64,000 nucleotides of DNA from Methanolinea_A sp964431125. Lineage in GTDB: Archaea; Halobacteriota; Methanomicrobia; Methanomicrobiales; Methanospirillaceae. The notes under the pieces are model-generated. The model saw only the letters and a program-made list of their open reading frames with translations, was not told where the DNA came from and made no database searches. The translations under genes and the position numbers were made by a program. Below are positions 16,628-25,594 of the stretch, in pieces; within the stretch, counting starts at the first letter, position 1; each line of letters opens with the position of its first letter. The DNA is taken from positions 124,001-188,000 of the forward strand of contig CAYSII010000001.1 of NCBI GenBank assembly GCA_964431125.1, in the 5' to 3' direction.

Positions 16628-17854
16628 ATGGACACCGGGAAGATGAAGATATCATGGGCACGGCAGTATATGCCGGTCCTCTCCTCCATAGCCCGAGAGT
16701 TTCGGGAGAACCAGCCTCTGAAGGGAGTGCGCATCGGGATGGCGCTCCATGTCGAGGCAAAGACCGCATGCCTCGTCGAGACACTCGCGGCCGGCGGTGC
16801 CCGGATCCACATCACGGGGTGCAATCCCCTGAGCACGCAGGACGACGTGGCCCGCGCACTCGGGGATGTTCCCGGAGTCTCCTGCCATGCCCGGCGTGGC
16901 GTCTCGGCTGACGAGTACTATGCAGCCATCGACAGGGTCCTTGACCTGCGTCCGGAGGTCGTCATCGACGATGGCATGGACCTTATCCACAGGCTTCACA
17001 CGACCCGGAGAGACGCTCTGCCCGCCGTGCTGGGAGGATGCGAGGAGACGACGACAGGGGTGCACAGGCTGCGCGCGATGGCCCGCGGGGGTAGACTCGA
17101 GTTTCCCGTGATAGCCGTCAACGACACTCCCATGAAGAGGTACTTTGACAACGTCCATGGCACCGGCGAGAGCGCCATCGCAGGCATCATGCTCACGACG
17201 AACATGCTCGTGGCCGGAAAATCCGTGGTCGTGGCCGGGTACGGGTTCTGTGGCAGGGGACTGGCACGGAAACTCCACGGGCTCGGAGCCCGTGTAATCG
17301 TGACAGAGGTCGACCCGAGGAGAGCGCTCGAGGCCTACATGGACGGGTTCTCCGTCATGCGAATGGAGGAGGCTGCAGGGGCTGGTGAGATATTCATCAC
17401 GGCGACGGGGAACAGATCCGTCATTGCTGCACCCCATTTTTCACGGATGCGGAGCGGCGTCGTGCTTGCAAACGCAGGCCACTTCAACGTCGAGATCGAT
17501 ATCGGCTGGCTCGAAGAGAACGCGGCCTCTGTTACCCGGAGGGAGGGAATCGATACCTACACTCTGGATGGGAAGGAGATCCACGTCCTTGCCGAGGGCC
17601 GCCTCGTCAACCTTGCGGTTCCCAAGGGGATGGGGCATCCCATCGAGGTGATGGACCTGAGCTTTTCCCTGCAGGCGCTGTGTGCTCTCCACATTGTCAG
17701 GAACGGCAGGTCAATGAAACCGGGAGTCCACGATGTCCCAGCGGATATCGACGAGATGGTTGCGGCAAGGAAACTTGCATCGCTTGGCCTGCGCATCGAC
17801 AAGCTGACAGAAGCCCAGAAAACCTATCTCTCGGACTGGACGTCCGGGACCTGA
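16628..17854 (+). CDS. ahcY: S-adenosylhomocysteine/S-inosylhomocysteine hydrolase
   Basis: NAD-dependent hydrolase that removes the methyltransferase product S-adenosylhomocysteine. The 408-residue protein has HVEAKTACLVETL, CNPLSTQDDVA, DDGMDL, the NAD-binding GYGFCGRG and the C-terminal DLSFSLQALC. In some methanogens this family hydrolyses S-inosylhomocysteine after deamination; the sequence alone does not decide. ATG 16628 is chosen; ATG 16643 is an alternative. Its end overlaps the convergent glycosylase gene by 31 bp. Confidence 0.9.
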   Translation: MDTGKMKISWARQYMPVLSSIAREFRENQPLKGVRIGMALHVEAKTACLVETLAAGGARIHITGCNPLSTQDDVARALGDVPGVSCHARRGVSADEYYAAIDRVLDLRPEVVIDDGMDLIHRLHTTRRDALPAVLGGCEETTTGVHRLRAMARGGRLEFPVIAVNDTPMKRYFDNVHGTGESAIAGIMLTTNMLVAGKSVVVAGYGFCGRGLARKLHGLGARVIVTEVDPRRALEAYMDGFSVMRMEEAAGAGEIFITATGNRSVIAAPHFSRMRSGVVLANAGHFNVEIDIGWLEENAASVTRREGIDTYTLDGKEIHVLAEGRLVNLAVPKGMGHPIEVMDLSFSLQALCALHIVRNGRSMKPGVHDVPADIDEMVAARKLASLGLRIDKLTEAQKTYLSDWTSGT

Positions 17855-18726
17855 CGTGGGTTCCCTCTCCTCTCCATCCCTTCTCTTCTCCCTCCCGCCA
17901 GCGCAGTCCTGCAGCAGTAGAGGTATTCCTGTGCATATCCCGCGTACTTCCCGAAATGTGCCCGCCCAAAGCCACTGATCTGGTCATATGTCCGGAGATC
18001 CCGGCATTCGGGATAACAGTTCTTCATGATTCTCTCTATCCAGACATCGACGGGAAAAGCCTCCCATTTTTCGAATGCAAAGAGGAGCACGCAGTCAGCA
18101 ACCTTCTTTCCCACGCCTTTCAGTCTGAGGAGTTCTTTTCTTGCCTCCCTGTAGGGAAGATCTGCAATCCTCTCCTCCCAGCCGGGATCCCGGGCAATCG
18201 TGGATGCAGTCTCTGCAAGGAACCGTGCCCTGTACCCGAGGCTGCACCCGGTTAGCCTGTCGGGTTCCGCACCGGCAATCGCATGGGGCGATGGAAAGGA
18301 GTGGAAAGGGAGAGAATCCCCGCAGGCGGCGTCACCCAGCTGCTGACAGAGGAGGGATACCCTCTTCCTGATCCCGGGGATACTGGAGTACGTCGCACAG
18401 ATGAAGGAGGCAAGGCACTCCCATGCAGGCTGCCGGATGATCCGGAGGCCATGGCAGCGGGATAGGGCAAGATGGATGACTGGATCCCTGTCAATGGAAG
18501 TGAGGATCTCCGGCAGGTCAAGGTCGAGCCCGAAGTAATGCCGGACAAGCTGCGGATCGGCACCGGAAAAGGAGAGGCGGTTCTCTTTCTGGCAGATGCG
18601 GACCAGTTTCCCGCGCACGACTCCTCTCCATGCATCCCCTTCCTTTTCCCAGCCAAAAACCTGTCCGCAGGAAAGGGAGAGGTCAAGGTTGAACGGCTCG
18701 TCGTGTGCAAGAACAAGAGATGGCAT
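17824..18726 (-). CDS. ogg: 8-oxoguanine DNA glycosylase, Ogg1-like
   Basis: HhH-GPD superfamily DNA glycosylase/lyase, 300 residues, with an N-terminal OGG-type domain (LDLSLSCGQVFGWEKEGDAW) and the helix-hairpin-helix active site LKGVGKKVADC. Lys208 corresponds to the Schiff-base Lys249 of human OGG1, and Asp227 (FPVDVW) to its catalytic Asp268. It removes 8-oxoguanine in base-excision repair. Start is the ATG at 18726. Confidence 0.92.
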   Translation of the reverse strand: MPSLVLAHDEPFNLDLSLSCGQVFGWEKEGDAWRGVVRGKLVRICQKENRLSFSGADPQLVRHYFGLDLDLPEILTSIDRDPVIHLALSRCHGLRIIRQPAWECLASFICATYSSIPGIRKRVSLLCQQLGDAACGDSLPFHSFPSPHAIAGAEPDRLTGCSLGYRARFLAETASTIARDPGWEERIADLPYREARKELLRLKGVGKKVADCVLLFAFEKWEAFPVDVWIERIMKNCYPECRDLRTYDQISGFGRAHFGKYAGYAQEYLYCCRTALAGGRREGMERRGNPRQVPDVQSER

Positions 18727-18856
18727 GCGATCTCGATTCCAGAATCTCTCTGAAGTGAACCAATATCAGCATGCCGGAGGGGGCAGACCCGGGATCGGAC
18801 ACTCTCGCACCGCATACCACAGGGTTTTTTTACACCTGCCTGCCGATAGGTACACC

Positions 18857-19183
18857 ATGGAATTAAACGAAGTCCTGCGGACGTTCCTCGAGACCGCGGA
18901 GGACTGGGAGAGAAAAAACACGTCTCTGAACGGGGTCTCCATCATCAAGCTCCCCGGTACCAGGACCCGGCCCCCCTCACTGGCCATCGAGATCAACCCG
19001 GTCAACCAGAAAGGAACCCCCATGAAGAAGAAGGGCATCATGATCATGAATGGAACGGAACTCTCCGCATTCCGCGAGATCTTTTCGAACCCAAAGGTCG
19101 ATTCCCTCGTCCGGACGATTGAGGAGGTCGCACCCGGGAGAAAGTATCAGAAATCTGGTGCGGGCGAAATACTGGAGATCTGA
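18857..19183 (+). CDS. Small conserved protein of unknown function
   Basis: 108 residues starting MELNEVLRTFLETAEDWERK. No signal peptide or membrane helix. It has a helical N-terminus and a likely beta-rich middle (PSLAIEINPVNQKGTP, KKKGIMIMNG). I do not recognise the family. It stands alone between divergent ogg and a lipoprotein gene. The protein-like composition and codon use make it a likely real gene. Confidence 0.65.
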   Translation: MELNEVLRTFLETAEDWERKNTSLNGVSIIKLPGTRTRPPSLAIEINPVNQKGTPMKKKGIMIMNGTELSAFREIFSNPKVDSLVRTIEEVAPGRKYQKSGAGEILEI

Positions 19184-19365
19184 AGAGACCTGCAGGACTC
19201 GTGGACCGTCCGTTCCACAGGATCCGCACCACTTTTTCCATAAAAAAATTCCCCTTTCCACCTGTCCGGGAACCAGAGAAAAGACAATTCCGGGCAAAGG
19301 ACAGATGCGGAGGATAAGGATATATCGGAGGGGGAGAAATCTACATCTGGAAGGCAGAAATCACC

Positions 19366-19854
19366 ATGAGGTCCAGTTCACTGCAATCTCCCCGTCAAAA
19401 GGGAATCTCCTGCACCCTTGCAGTAATCATCGTGCTGATCCTTGTTCTGGCAGTCTTTTCCGGCTGCACGAGCGAAACGGGGCCGAAAAGGCCTATCACG
19501 GCACCTCCGGCTCTCCTCGTGGATTATTCAAGGTCTGGGGGCATTGCAGGATTCTCTGACCGCATGGTGATCTACAGCGACGGAGAGGTTGTCTTCCAGA
19601 CTCACCAGAGATCCGGCGCTTTCATGCTCGGTCAGGAGGATATGGACAGGCTCCGGAGACTTCTCCGGGATGCTGAAACTGCAGGATTGAACGGGTCCTA
19701 TCCTGCCCCTGCTCCGGGGGCAGATTACATCTCATACACCCTAGTCTTTGGAAACCGGACAATCATGACAGAGACAACAGGAGTCCCGGAAGCTCTCGTA
19801 CCGCTCCTTGAATTCCTCGATGATACCCTGTCTGCAAACCGAAACACGTCCTAG
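19366..19854 (+). CDS. Putative lipoprotein
   Basis: 162 residues. A positively charged N-terminus and a hydrophobic stretch end in the lipobox-like FSGC (Cys about 33), so the protein is probably exported and anchored outside the membrane. The rest is a small domain (DRMVIYSDGEVVFQT and a C-terminal helix PEALVPLLEFLDDTL) without a family I can name. A TATA-like GGATATATC lies about 50 bp upstream. Confidence 0.7.
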   Translation: MRSSSLQSPRQKGISCTLAVIIVLILVLAVFSGCTSETGPKRPITAPPALLVDYSRSGGIAGFSDRMVIYSDGEVVFQTHQRSGAFMLGQEDMDRLRRLLRDAETAGLNGSYPAPAPGADYISYTLVFGNRTIMTETTGVPEALVPLLEFLDDTLSANRNTS

Positions 19855-19940
19855 TTATCCCGTTCTTACCTGCACTGGGCGGGTGGACGGGTGACCCTGT
19901 CCCGGGCAATTTCCAGGAGAAAAAAGAGTCTTTGCCCTGT

Positions 19941-20834
19941 TTATTCTGAATAGAGGCAGGATTGGACGTCCTTTCCCAGCCTGCCGATTGCGTCTGCCCT
20001 GCACCGCTGGCAGTGCCGCATCTGGCGGACATACTTTGCGCACTCGTCCTGCATCTTCCGTTTCATCTCCGGCGTGGGAGGAGTGATGTGCGAGAACCTG
20101 TACTGCGCGATCAGGGGGATGACATTGAAGGTATAGACCCCCATCTCCCCCACCTTTTTTGCAATCTCCGGGATGTGATCATCGTTGATGCTGGGGATGT
20201 ACACCGTGTTAATCTTGACGATCATCTTCCGCTCGACAGCCATCCGGATACCTTCGAGCTGGTTTTTCAGGAGGATTTCTGCTCCTTCCCGCCCCTCGTA
20301 CCGCTTCCCTTTGTAATCAACGAACTGGTAGATCTTTGCACCGATGTCAGGGTCGATGGCATTGAGGGTGACGGTGATATTCCCGACATCGTATTTATGG
20401 AGCAGATCGATCTTCTCCGGAAGGAGGAGGCCATTTGTACTGATGCACTTTATGACATTGGGGAATTCCTCGTGCAGGAGGCGGAGTGTTTCGAATGTCT
20501 CCTCGTTTGCGAGGGGCTCTCCGGGGCCGGCTATTCCGATCACCTTGATGTACGGAAACTTCTCCATGGCTTTCCTGACCATCTCGACGGCTTCCGGGGG
20601 GGAGAGAACCTTTGTGGTTACGCCCGGACGACTCTCGTTGACGCAGTCGAAATCCCTTATGCAATAGTTGCACTGGATGTTGCACCGGGGGGCAACCGGG
20701 AGATGGCAGCGCCCGAATGCATGGCAGGCTTTCTCCGAGAAGCACGGGTGCTCCTGTATCCTGCGCATCTGTTCCGGGTCCCACTGGACCTTTCTGCCAC
20801 CGACGTCTGCTGTCCTGTACTCAGTTTCTTTCAT
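19941..20834 (-). CDS. nifB: NifB-type radical SAM protein (FeMo-cofactor precursor synthesis)
   Basis: Builds the carbide-containing 8Fe core (NifB-co) for nitrogenase cofactor. The 297-residue archaeal form has only the radical SAM part, without a NifX-like domain. The cluster motif is C51-x3-C55-x2-C58 (CNIQCNYC), with extra conserved Cys and His in the N-terminal HPCFSEKACHAFGRCHLPVAPR and the C-terminal CQRCRADAIG. No nifHDK or nifEN lies in the window, so it is isolated here. It has its own TATA box. Confidence 0.92.
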   Translation of the reverse strand: MKETEYRTADVGGRKVQWDPEQMRRIQEHPCFSEKACHAFGRCHLPVAPRCNIQCNYCIRDFDCVNESRPGVTTKVLSPPEAVEMVRKAMEKFPYIKVIGIAGPGEPLANEETFETLRLLHEEFPNVIKCISTNGLLLPEKIDLLHKYDVGNITVTLNAIDPDIGAKIYQFVDYKGKRYEGREGAEILLKNQLEGIRMAVERKMIVKINTVYIPSINDDHIPEIAKKVGEMGVYTFNVIPLIAQYRFSHITPPTPEMKRKMQDECAKYVRQMRHCQRCRADAIGRLGKDVQSCLYSE

Positions 20835-20890
20835 GGATTATTCCCCGGAGGAGGATGGTCATCCTGCCGCTGAATAAGGGTGGAAGCTGA

Positions 20891-20902
20891 AGTATTAAAT
20901 AG
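20891..20902 (-). promoter_or_regulatory. TATA box of nifB
   Basis: ATTTAATACT on the minus strand, about 60 bp before the nifB ATG. The intergenic stretch 20835-21018 is shared with the divergent FKBP gene. Confidence 0.4.
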
Positions 20903-21018
20903 AATTCGATACAGGCACGGATACAATTCATTTTAGAAATCAGGCCACAATTTTGAAAAAATGGGGATGCTCGTCAACCCGGAGGGGTTATTGCCGGGCA
21001 GAGACACACATTCCCTGC

Positions 21019-21621
21019 ATGAGTCGATCAGTGGGTAATAACAAACAGGTCACCTCGAAAAGAACACTCTTCCTGGTGGCCGGGGTCATTCTGGCGCTGT
21101 GCGTCCTTATCACAGGATGCACAACAGCCCCGGGGGCATCCCCGGGGGGTGCAGCAGCCGGAGATACGGTCAGGGTCACCTACCGGATGGCGTTTCCCGG
21201 GAGCGAACCGTTTGAGAGCAATGAGAACGTCTCTCCGCTGGAGTTCGTCCTCGGGTCGGGGGTTATGATCAGGGGTTTTGATCAGGCCATCGTGGGGATG
21301 AACCCCGGGGAGACAAAGACCGTGAGGATACCTCCGGAACTTGGTTATGGCCTGCGGGATGACAAACTGGTCGGGACTGTCAGCACGCCTGTCCTTGAAC
21401 GGATACTCGGGGAACTGGAAAAGAACGGGACATTCACACAGATAGAGTTTCCCGGCCTCGAAGGGTTGATGTTCCGGTACAAGCTGCCAGATAACAGGGT
21501 CGTTTACTATACGTTCACAAATATCACGCCGGAGACAACAACGGTCGACCAGAACCACCCCCTCGCAGGGCGGGAGCTCGAGGCCACGATAACGCTCCTT
21601 GAGGTAATAAAGAAGCCATGA
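21019..21621 (+). CDS. Exported FKBP-type peptidyl-prolyl isomerase, lipoprotein
   Basis: 200 residues from the ATG at 21019. A signal segment (RTLFLVAGVILALCVLITGC) ends in a lipobox, followed by a Gly/Ala linker and an FKBP domain of SlyD type: GDTVRVTYRMAF, FVLGSGVMIRGFDQAIVGM, GETKTVRIPPELGYG, then an inserted flap and a final strand ATITLLEV. It probably helps fold proteins outside the membrane. No strong ribosome site is seen at this ATG; an upstream in-frame ATG would disrupt the signal peptide. Confidence 0.85.
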   Translation: MSRSVGNNKQVTSKRTLFLVAGVILALCVLITGCTTAPGASPGGAAAGDTVRVTYRMAFPGSEPFESNENVSPLEFVLGSGVMIRGFDQAIVGMNPGETKTVRIPPELGYGLRDDKLVGTVSTPVLERILGELEKNGTFTQIEFPGLEGLMFRYKLPDNRVVYYTFTNITPETTTVDQNHPLAGRELEATITLLEVIKKP

Positions 21622-22420
21622 AAGCGAAAATGAAGGTCACGAAGCGCTTAGATCACTCAAAAACGCTTCAATTCCAGGAAAATGAGGCTGAAGCAATTTT
21701 CCGGGGAAGGCACCGGGAATAGTGCATCCCGATGCGATCCGATACTTTTTTTATCACAATGTGATATCTCATTCTGGTGTACCGGGAAGCGTCGCCACCC
21801 TCAAAGCCTGGAGTACTGCCTATATTGATGCCACCTTGATTGTATAGTGCTTTTTCAGGCAGGCGTCGCCCGCTGAACGGTGCACCAAAAAATCCATTTT
21901 ACCTCCTTGTATATAAATTCCATGGTTGAAAGAGTATTTTTCTCGCCTGTTTTGACGTGCGTCAGACGATCTGGAACGGAAATTGGAATCGGGACAATAA
22001 TATACCGTTATACTTTTAAAATTGATTTAATGGCTCTAAATGAAAAAATAAAGCATTATTTTTGTTTTTAAGCAGCACCTCCGGGGAACTGCTGGTAACA
22101 CCAAGCGATCTCGAAGGACCCGGGTATCGGAGGGAGATCGCATGGAAGAAGGGTAAAACTGGCCTTCCAGGCAGGGAGGTGCCGCAGGCATATCTTTAAA
22201 TAGTTTTTGGAAATCGCCCGGATCTTTTTCTGCATCAGTATCCTCCAGCAAGATGCCCCTGAGAGATATCCCGGTTCATGCTCATGAAAAGGGTCGTTCA
22301 ATTTTCCTGATAAAAAAAAGGATTCTGCCCCGTGGAAGGGTGCCGGTTCCCCCCGTGAGAAGAAAGAATGATATGCCAGGGGAATAATTGGGCGGGGAGC
22401 CAGAAGAAAAAAGCTGCGAA
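21622..22420. other. Gene-poor stretch of about 0.8 kb
   Basis: No convincing gene is seen. The segment 21880-22075 is much richer in A+T than its surroundings, with several TATA-like runs (TATATAAATT, TTATACTTTTA). A 63-codon frame here (21880-22071) shows no recognisable features. The stretch holds a TATCACA/TGTGATA palindrome at 21752. It may be a remnant of transferred DNA or a regulatory region. Confidence 0.5.
21752..21766. repeat. Perfect palindrome TATCACA-A-TGTGATA
   Basis: Seven-bp arms around one base, preceded by a T-run. Operator-like in form, but no gene starts directly beside it. Seen directly; function unknown. Confidence 0.45.
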
Positions 22421-22494
22421 TGGGCCCGGCCGGATTCGAACCGGCGACCTCCGCCGTGTAAGGGCGACGTCATGACCAGCTAGACCACAGGCCC
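22421..22494 (-). tRNA. tRNA-Val (anticodon UAC)
   Basis: A 74-nt cloverleaf can be folded on the minus strand: acceptor stem GGGCCUG/CGGGCCC, D arm GUCUAGCUGGUCAUGAC, anticodon stem UCGCC/GGCGG with loop CUUACAC (anticodon UAC), and T arm GCCGG-UUCGAAU-CCGGC. The discriminator is A and CCA is not encoded. No intron. Confidence 0.95.
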
Positions 22495-22543
22495 GGACAG
22501 CCAGAAAAATTCAACGGTGAGGGTATTAAAGCCACCTGTCAGG

Positions 22544-22567
22544 TTCTCCGGAAAAAGCCCCGGAGAA
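22544..22567. terminator. Hairpin between methyltransferase gene and tRNA-Val
   Basis: Perfect 8-bp arms TTCTCCGG / CCGGAGAA with an 8-nt loop, 39 bp after the end of the minus-strand methyltransferase gene. Probably a processing or termination hairpin for that transcript. Confidence 0.4.
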
Positions 22568-22605
22568 TGGAGGAGGTATTTTCCACGGGAGGGAACTATC
22601 CTCCA

Positions 22606-23256
22606 TCACTTCCGTTCTCCTGCCCGGAAAAACACCTGTATCTCTTCCCTTCGCGCAGATCTCTTCCCGGATCCCATCGTCCAGGTCACGACTTTCAGGG
22701 ATACGGGATCGAGAAAAGAGAAGAGGTCGCAAACCTCCTCCGGCGTGAAATAGTGCGTGCATATCCCTGTCTTCCGGAGGCGGGTCCCCTCTTCTATCTC
22801 CGTTCCTTCACCAGCCCGGAAGTCGGAAAGGGAAAAGACACGGACGAAAACGCCACCTCCCCGGGTGACAACGCGGGCAGCTTCACGTGCCACCAGTTTA
22901 CGATCCTTCTGCAGGACATGGCCGAGGACATGGATTAAAAGGACGGTGTCAAAGGATTCATCGGGGAAGGGCATCACGGTAGCATCAGCGCAGAGAACGT
23001 GCAGATTGGGTATTTGGGAGACAGGGGCCCGGCAGAGGGAGAGTGCCGAACGGGAATGGTCCACCCCGACAAGGCAACCGGAAAACCCCCCCTTGCAGTC
23101 AGGAACGAGTGACCGAAGCGTCCTGCAGTCACCGCATCCGACATCGAGGATACGTTCGCCCGCGATCGGTATAGGCAAATCCTGTGTCAATCTCCCGTAA
23201 ATATGGCCCTTGAGAGCGTACTCCCTCTCCCATGCATGGCGGAGCTGTTCTCTCAT
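22606..23256 (-). CDS. SAM-dependent methyltransferase, class I
   Basis: 216 residues with the Rossmann SAM-binding motif RILDVGCGDCRTL, an acidic strand end GVDHSRSAL, the motif CADATVMPFPDESFDTVLL and post-motif ARVVTRGGG. Substrate unknown. ATG 23256 is chosen because GAGAGGGGG precedes it; a longer frame upstream has no ribosome site. Confidence 0.85.
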   Translation of the reverse strand: MREQLRHAWEREYALKGHIYGRLTQDLPIPIAGERILDVGCGDCRTLRSLVPDCKGGFSGCLVGVDHSRSALSLCRAPVSQIPNLHVLCADATVMPFPDESFDTVLLIHVLGHVLQKDRKLVAREAARVVTRGGGVFVRVFSLSDFRAGEGTEIEEGTRLRKTGICTHYFTPEEVCDLFSFLDPVSLKVVTWTMGSGKRSARREEIQVFFRAGERK

Positions 23257-23398
23257 GGAATTTTCCCCCTCTCTCTCACGGGAATGAAAAAAGACCACGT
23301 TTTCAGGGAGGATGAAAGAACGGGGCACTTGTTCTGAAAGGGTGTCGCGGTGGAGAACGGGAAGAGAAAAGGAAAGGATGTCCCCTGACGGGAAGACT

Positions 23399-24343
23399 TC
23401 AGAGGAGGCCGAATGATTTCAGGGTCACTTCCGGGTTGACTGCACCGCAATGGTAGACGACTCCTTCCTCGGTTTCGTTGATGACCACCTCTGCCGGGGA
23501 GAACAGCGATGTGTCAATCTTGTAGAAATCATACCCTGCCTCCTTGAAGATGTCGTTGAAGGGTTTCCCATACCCCCTGGACTTATTGCTCGGTATCTTC
23601 TCGAGATAGTCCCGGATCTCGGGGGCCTTCATCGTCAGCATGATGCGACCGTGGTAGATTGTTGCATCGTTTGTGACTCCCATTGCCATCTTTGGACCAC
23701 GTACCGGAGGAACGGGAGCGGTTCCGATTGCTGCGATGATCTTCCGCGTATCGAAATGGAGTTCGTTTAACTTGTACACTGCTGTCTCCACGCACCGCCC
23801 GGAGACCTGAATGGAACCCACGATGGAGGATGTGGGGGCAACCACAGCACAGACATTTGCCACGTCCACGTGGCAGTCCTCTGCGATCTTTTCCATCACC
23901 TGCGCGTTGGGCAGGTGATCGCTCTCGAGAGCAATGACTGCAGAGTCAAAGTCATCCTCGTACTCGATGACCTCGAATGTGTGTTTTGGCTTGAGCGAGA
24001 GCGCCCGTGCAGGCCCGCTGCCCATCGCAAAGTAATTATTATGCTTGATTGTCCAGCCCGCCTTCTGGGAGCCAAGGCAGGCAATGGAGGGAAAGTCGGT
24101 AAAAACATCAATAAAAGGGAGAGGATAGTCTTTTATGGATCCCATCCGGAAATTGACCTCTCCGAGACCGCCCATGCAGATCTCTGTAAAGGCGCGACCC
24201 GCTGCATACCCGCCGCGGGTGCTCACTCCGCAATCGATGATCCGGGCCCCGTTATCGAGTTCATGGTACGTGGCATTGAATTCTTCGGCATATTCTGCCA
24301 GGTTCTCAAATATCTCAAGAGCAAGTTCATTGACACTGAGCAC
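23399..24343 (-). CDS. mch: Methenyltetrahydromethanopterin cyclohydrolase
   Basis: Converts formyl- to methenyl-tetrahydromethanopterin, the step after Ftr in methanogenesis from CO2. 314 residues beginning with GTG (MLSVNELALEIFENL, as in family members), with GGYAAGRAFTEICMGGLG, CLGSQKAGW and GTAPVPPVRGPKMAMG. Transcribed from its own TATA box (24407-24415); ftr lies 23 kb away, so these two steps are not co-transcribed. Confidence 0.96.
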   Translation of the reverse strand: MLSVNELALEIFENLAEYAEEFNATYHELDNGARIIDCGVSTRGGYAAGRAFTEICMGGLGEVNFRMGSIKDYPLPFIDVFTDFPSIACLGSQKAGWTIKHNNYFAMGSGPARALSLKPKHTFEVIEYEDDFDSAVIALESDHLPNAQVMEKIAEDCHVDVANVCAVVAPTSSIVGSIQVSGRCVETAVYKLNELHFDTRKIIAAIGTAPVPPVRGPKMAMGVTNDATIYHGRIMLTMKAPEIRDYLEKIPSNKSRGYGKPFNDIFKEAGYDFYKIDTSLFSPAEVVINETEEGVVYHCGAVNPEVTLKSFGLL

Positions 24344-24406
24344 GTGGAGTACCCCCTTTTACCATAGAACATATCCGGCAGAGAGATAAGAGTTATCAAA
24401 TGATTG

Positions 24407-24415
24407 TTATATAAA
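24407..24415 (-). promoter_or_regulatory. TATA box of mch
   Basis: TTTATATAA on the minus strand, about 65 bp before the GTG start, in the AT-rich gap between orc1 and mch. Confidence 0.6.
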
Positions 24416-24421
24416 AAGGGT

Positions 24422-25555
24422 TCAGGAAATATACTCGCGGATTTTTGCAGGGTTGTAGCGAAGCGTGATCACTCTCGTGCGACCCTTCCCATCGCGGTAT
24501 TCGAGGTTTACGAGGCGCAGGGCATCCAGTTTTCTGACTATTTCATAGAACCGCGTGTATCCAAGTGAAGTCTCTTCCCTGACCACCCGGTAGACGTCCC
24601 CTGCGTTCATCTCACCGCCACTCTCCGCGTGGCGTGCAAGGATCAGAAGGATAGCCTTCTCTTCGGGCTTGAGTGTCCTGACAGTCGATGCAAGGTGGAG
24701 GTATCGGGAGACCTCATAAGCGCTGCAGATGTCTTCCCTCTCGATCCTGCGGCTTGCCCTCTTCTCGGCATTCAGCCCGGCGCGTTTCAGCAGGTCAATT
24801 CCAACCCGCAGGTCTCCGCTCTTCTGGGTCTGTTCCACCACGAGCTCGAACATCTCGGGAGAGAGGCAACCGGGGAAAAAACCCTGGAGCACCCGTTCCC
24901 CGATGATAGTTCTGACTTCGTCGGAGGTGTAGGGAGGGAAATAGATCTCAGTCGGCCGGAAGACCGAGGATACCCGCGCGTCAACGACCCGCGAGATGTC
25001 AACGTCCATGTCGGAGAGGATGACAATCACGCCTGTCCGGATACCGGGATAGGCCTCGTGGGAGCGGAGAAGAGTGTAGAGAACCCTGTTGAGCTCATTT
25101 TCATAGAGGAGATAATTTGCATCGTCGAGGGCAACCAGGAGAACCTGTTCTTCCTTCTGGAGAATCCGTGCAATTGCATCAAAGACCTGCTTGAAGGAGG
25201 TCCCGGAGGATGGAGGGAGGTGTCCCGCGATCTTCCGGTAGACCTGGGAGAATATGGAGAACTTGGTATTATCGATCTGGCAGTTGATGTGGACCGGGAC
25301 GAGCTTCTTTGTCACCTCCTCGATGTCGGCAAAGAGCTTCTTGACGCTCGTCGTCTTTCCCGTCCCCGGGAGACCCCGGCAGACGGTGTTGAGGGGCCGT
25401 CCTCCCCTCAGCCCGGGCTTGATCTGGAAGGCAAGCTCCCTCATCTGGGAATCTCGGAAGTTGAACTGTTCGGGAACGTAATCGATCTCGAAGACATCAG
25501 GGTCGCGAAAGAGAGTCTCGTCCCACATGAGAATGTTCTTCTTTATGCCGCTCAT
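24422..25555 (-). CDS. cdc6: Orc1/Cdc6-type replication initiator
   Basis: AAA+ ATPase of 377 residues related to archaeal origin-binding proteins. Walker A is GLPGTGKTTS (61-70). Walker B reads LLVALDD (138-145), with Asp-Asp instead of the usual Asp-Glu. A C-terminal winged helix follows (TSLGYTRFYEIVRKLDALRLVN). The variant Walker B suggests the second, divergent Orc1 type rather than the main initiator. By eye I found no clear origin-recognition boxes in the small gaps on either side. Confidence 0.9.
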   Translation of the reverse strand: MSGIKKNILMWDETLFRDPDVFEIDYVPEQFNFRDSQMRELAFQIKPGLRGGRPLNTVCRGLPGTGKTTSVKKLFADIEEVTKKLVPVHINCQIDNTKFSIFSQVYRKIAGHLPPSSGTSFKQVFDAIARILQKEEQVLLVALDDANYLLYENELNRVLYTLLRSHEAYPGIRTGVIVILSDMDVDISRVVDARVSSVFRPTEIYFPPYTSDEVRTIIGERVLQGFFPGCLSPEMFELVVEQTQKSGDLRVGIDLLKRAGLNAEKRASRRIEREDICSAYEVSRYLHLASTVRTLKPEEKAILLILARHAESGGEMNAGDVYRVVREETSLGYTRFYEIVRKLDALRLVNLEYRDGKGRTRVITLRYNPAKIREYIS

Positions 25556-25594
25556 CCCGCTCTCACGACTCCCCTGTTCTCCGCTCCCGAAAAA

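Noticed and set aside
21880..22071. 63-codon frame in the AT-rich stretch
   Set aside because: No ribosome site, no family, composition consistent with chance in AT-rich DNA.
24344..25594. Replication origin next to orc1/cdc6
   Set aside because: Gaps are short and I could not find repeated origin-recognition boxes by eye.
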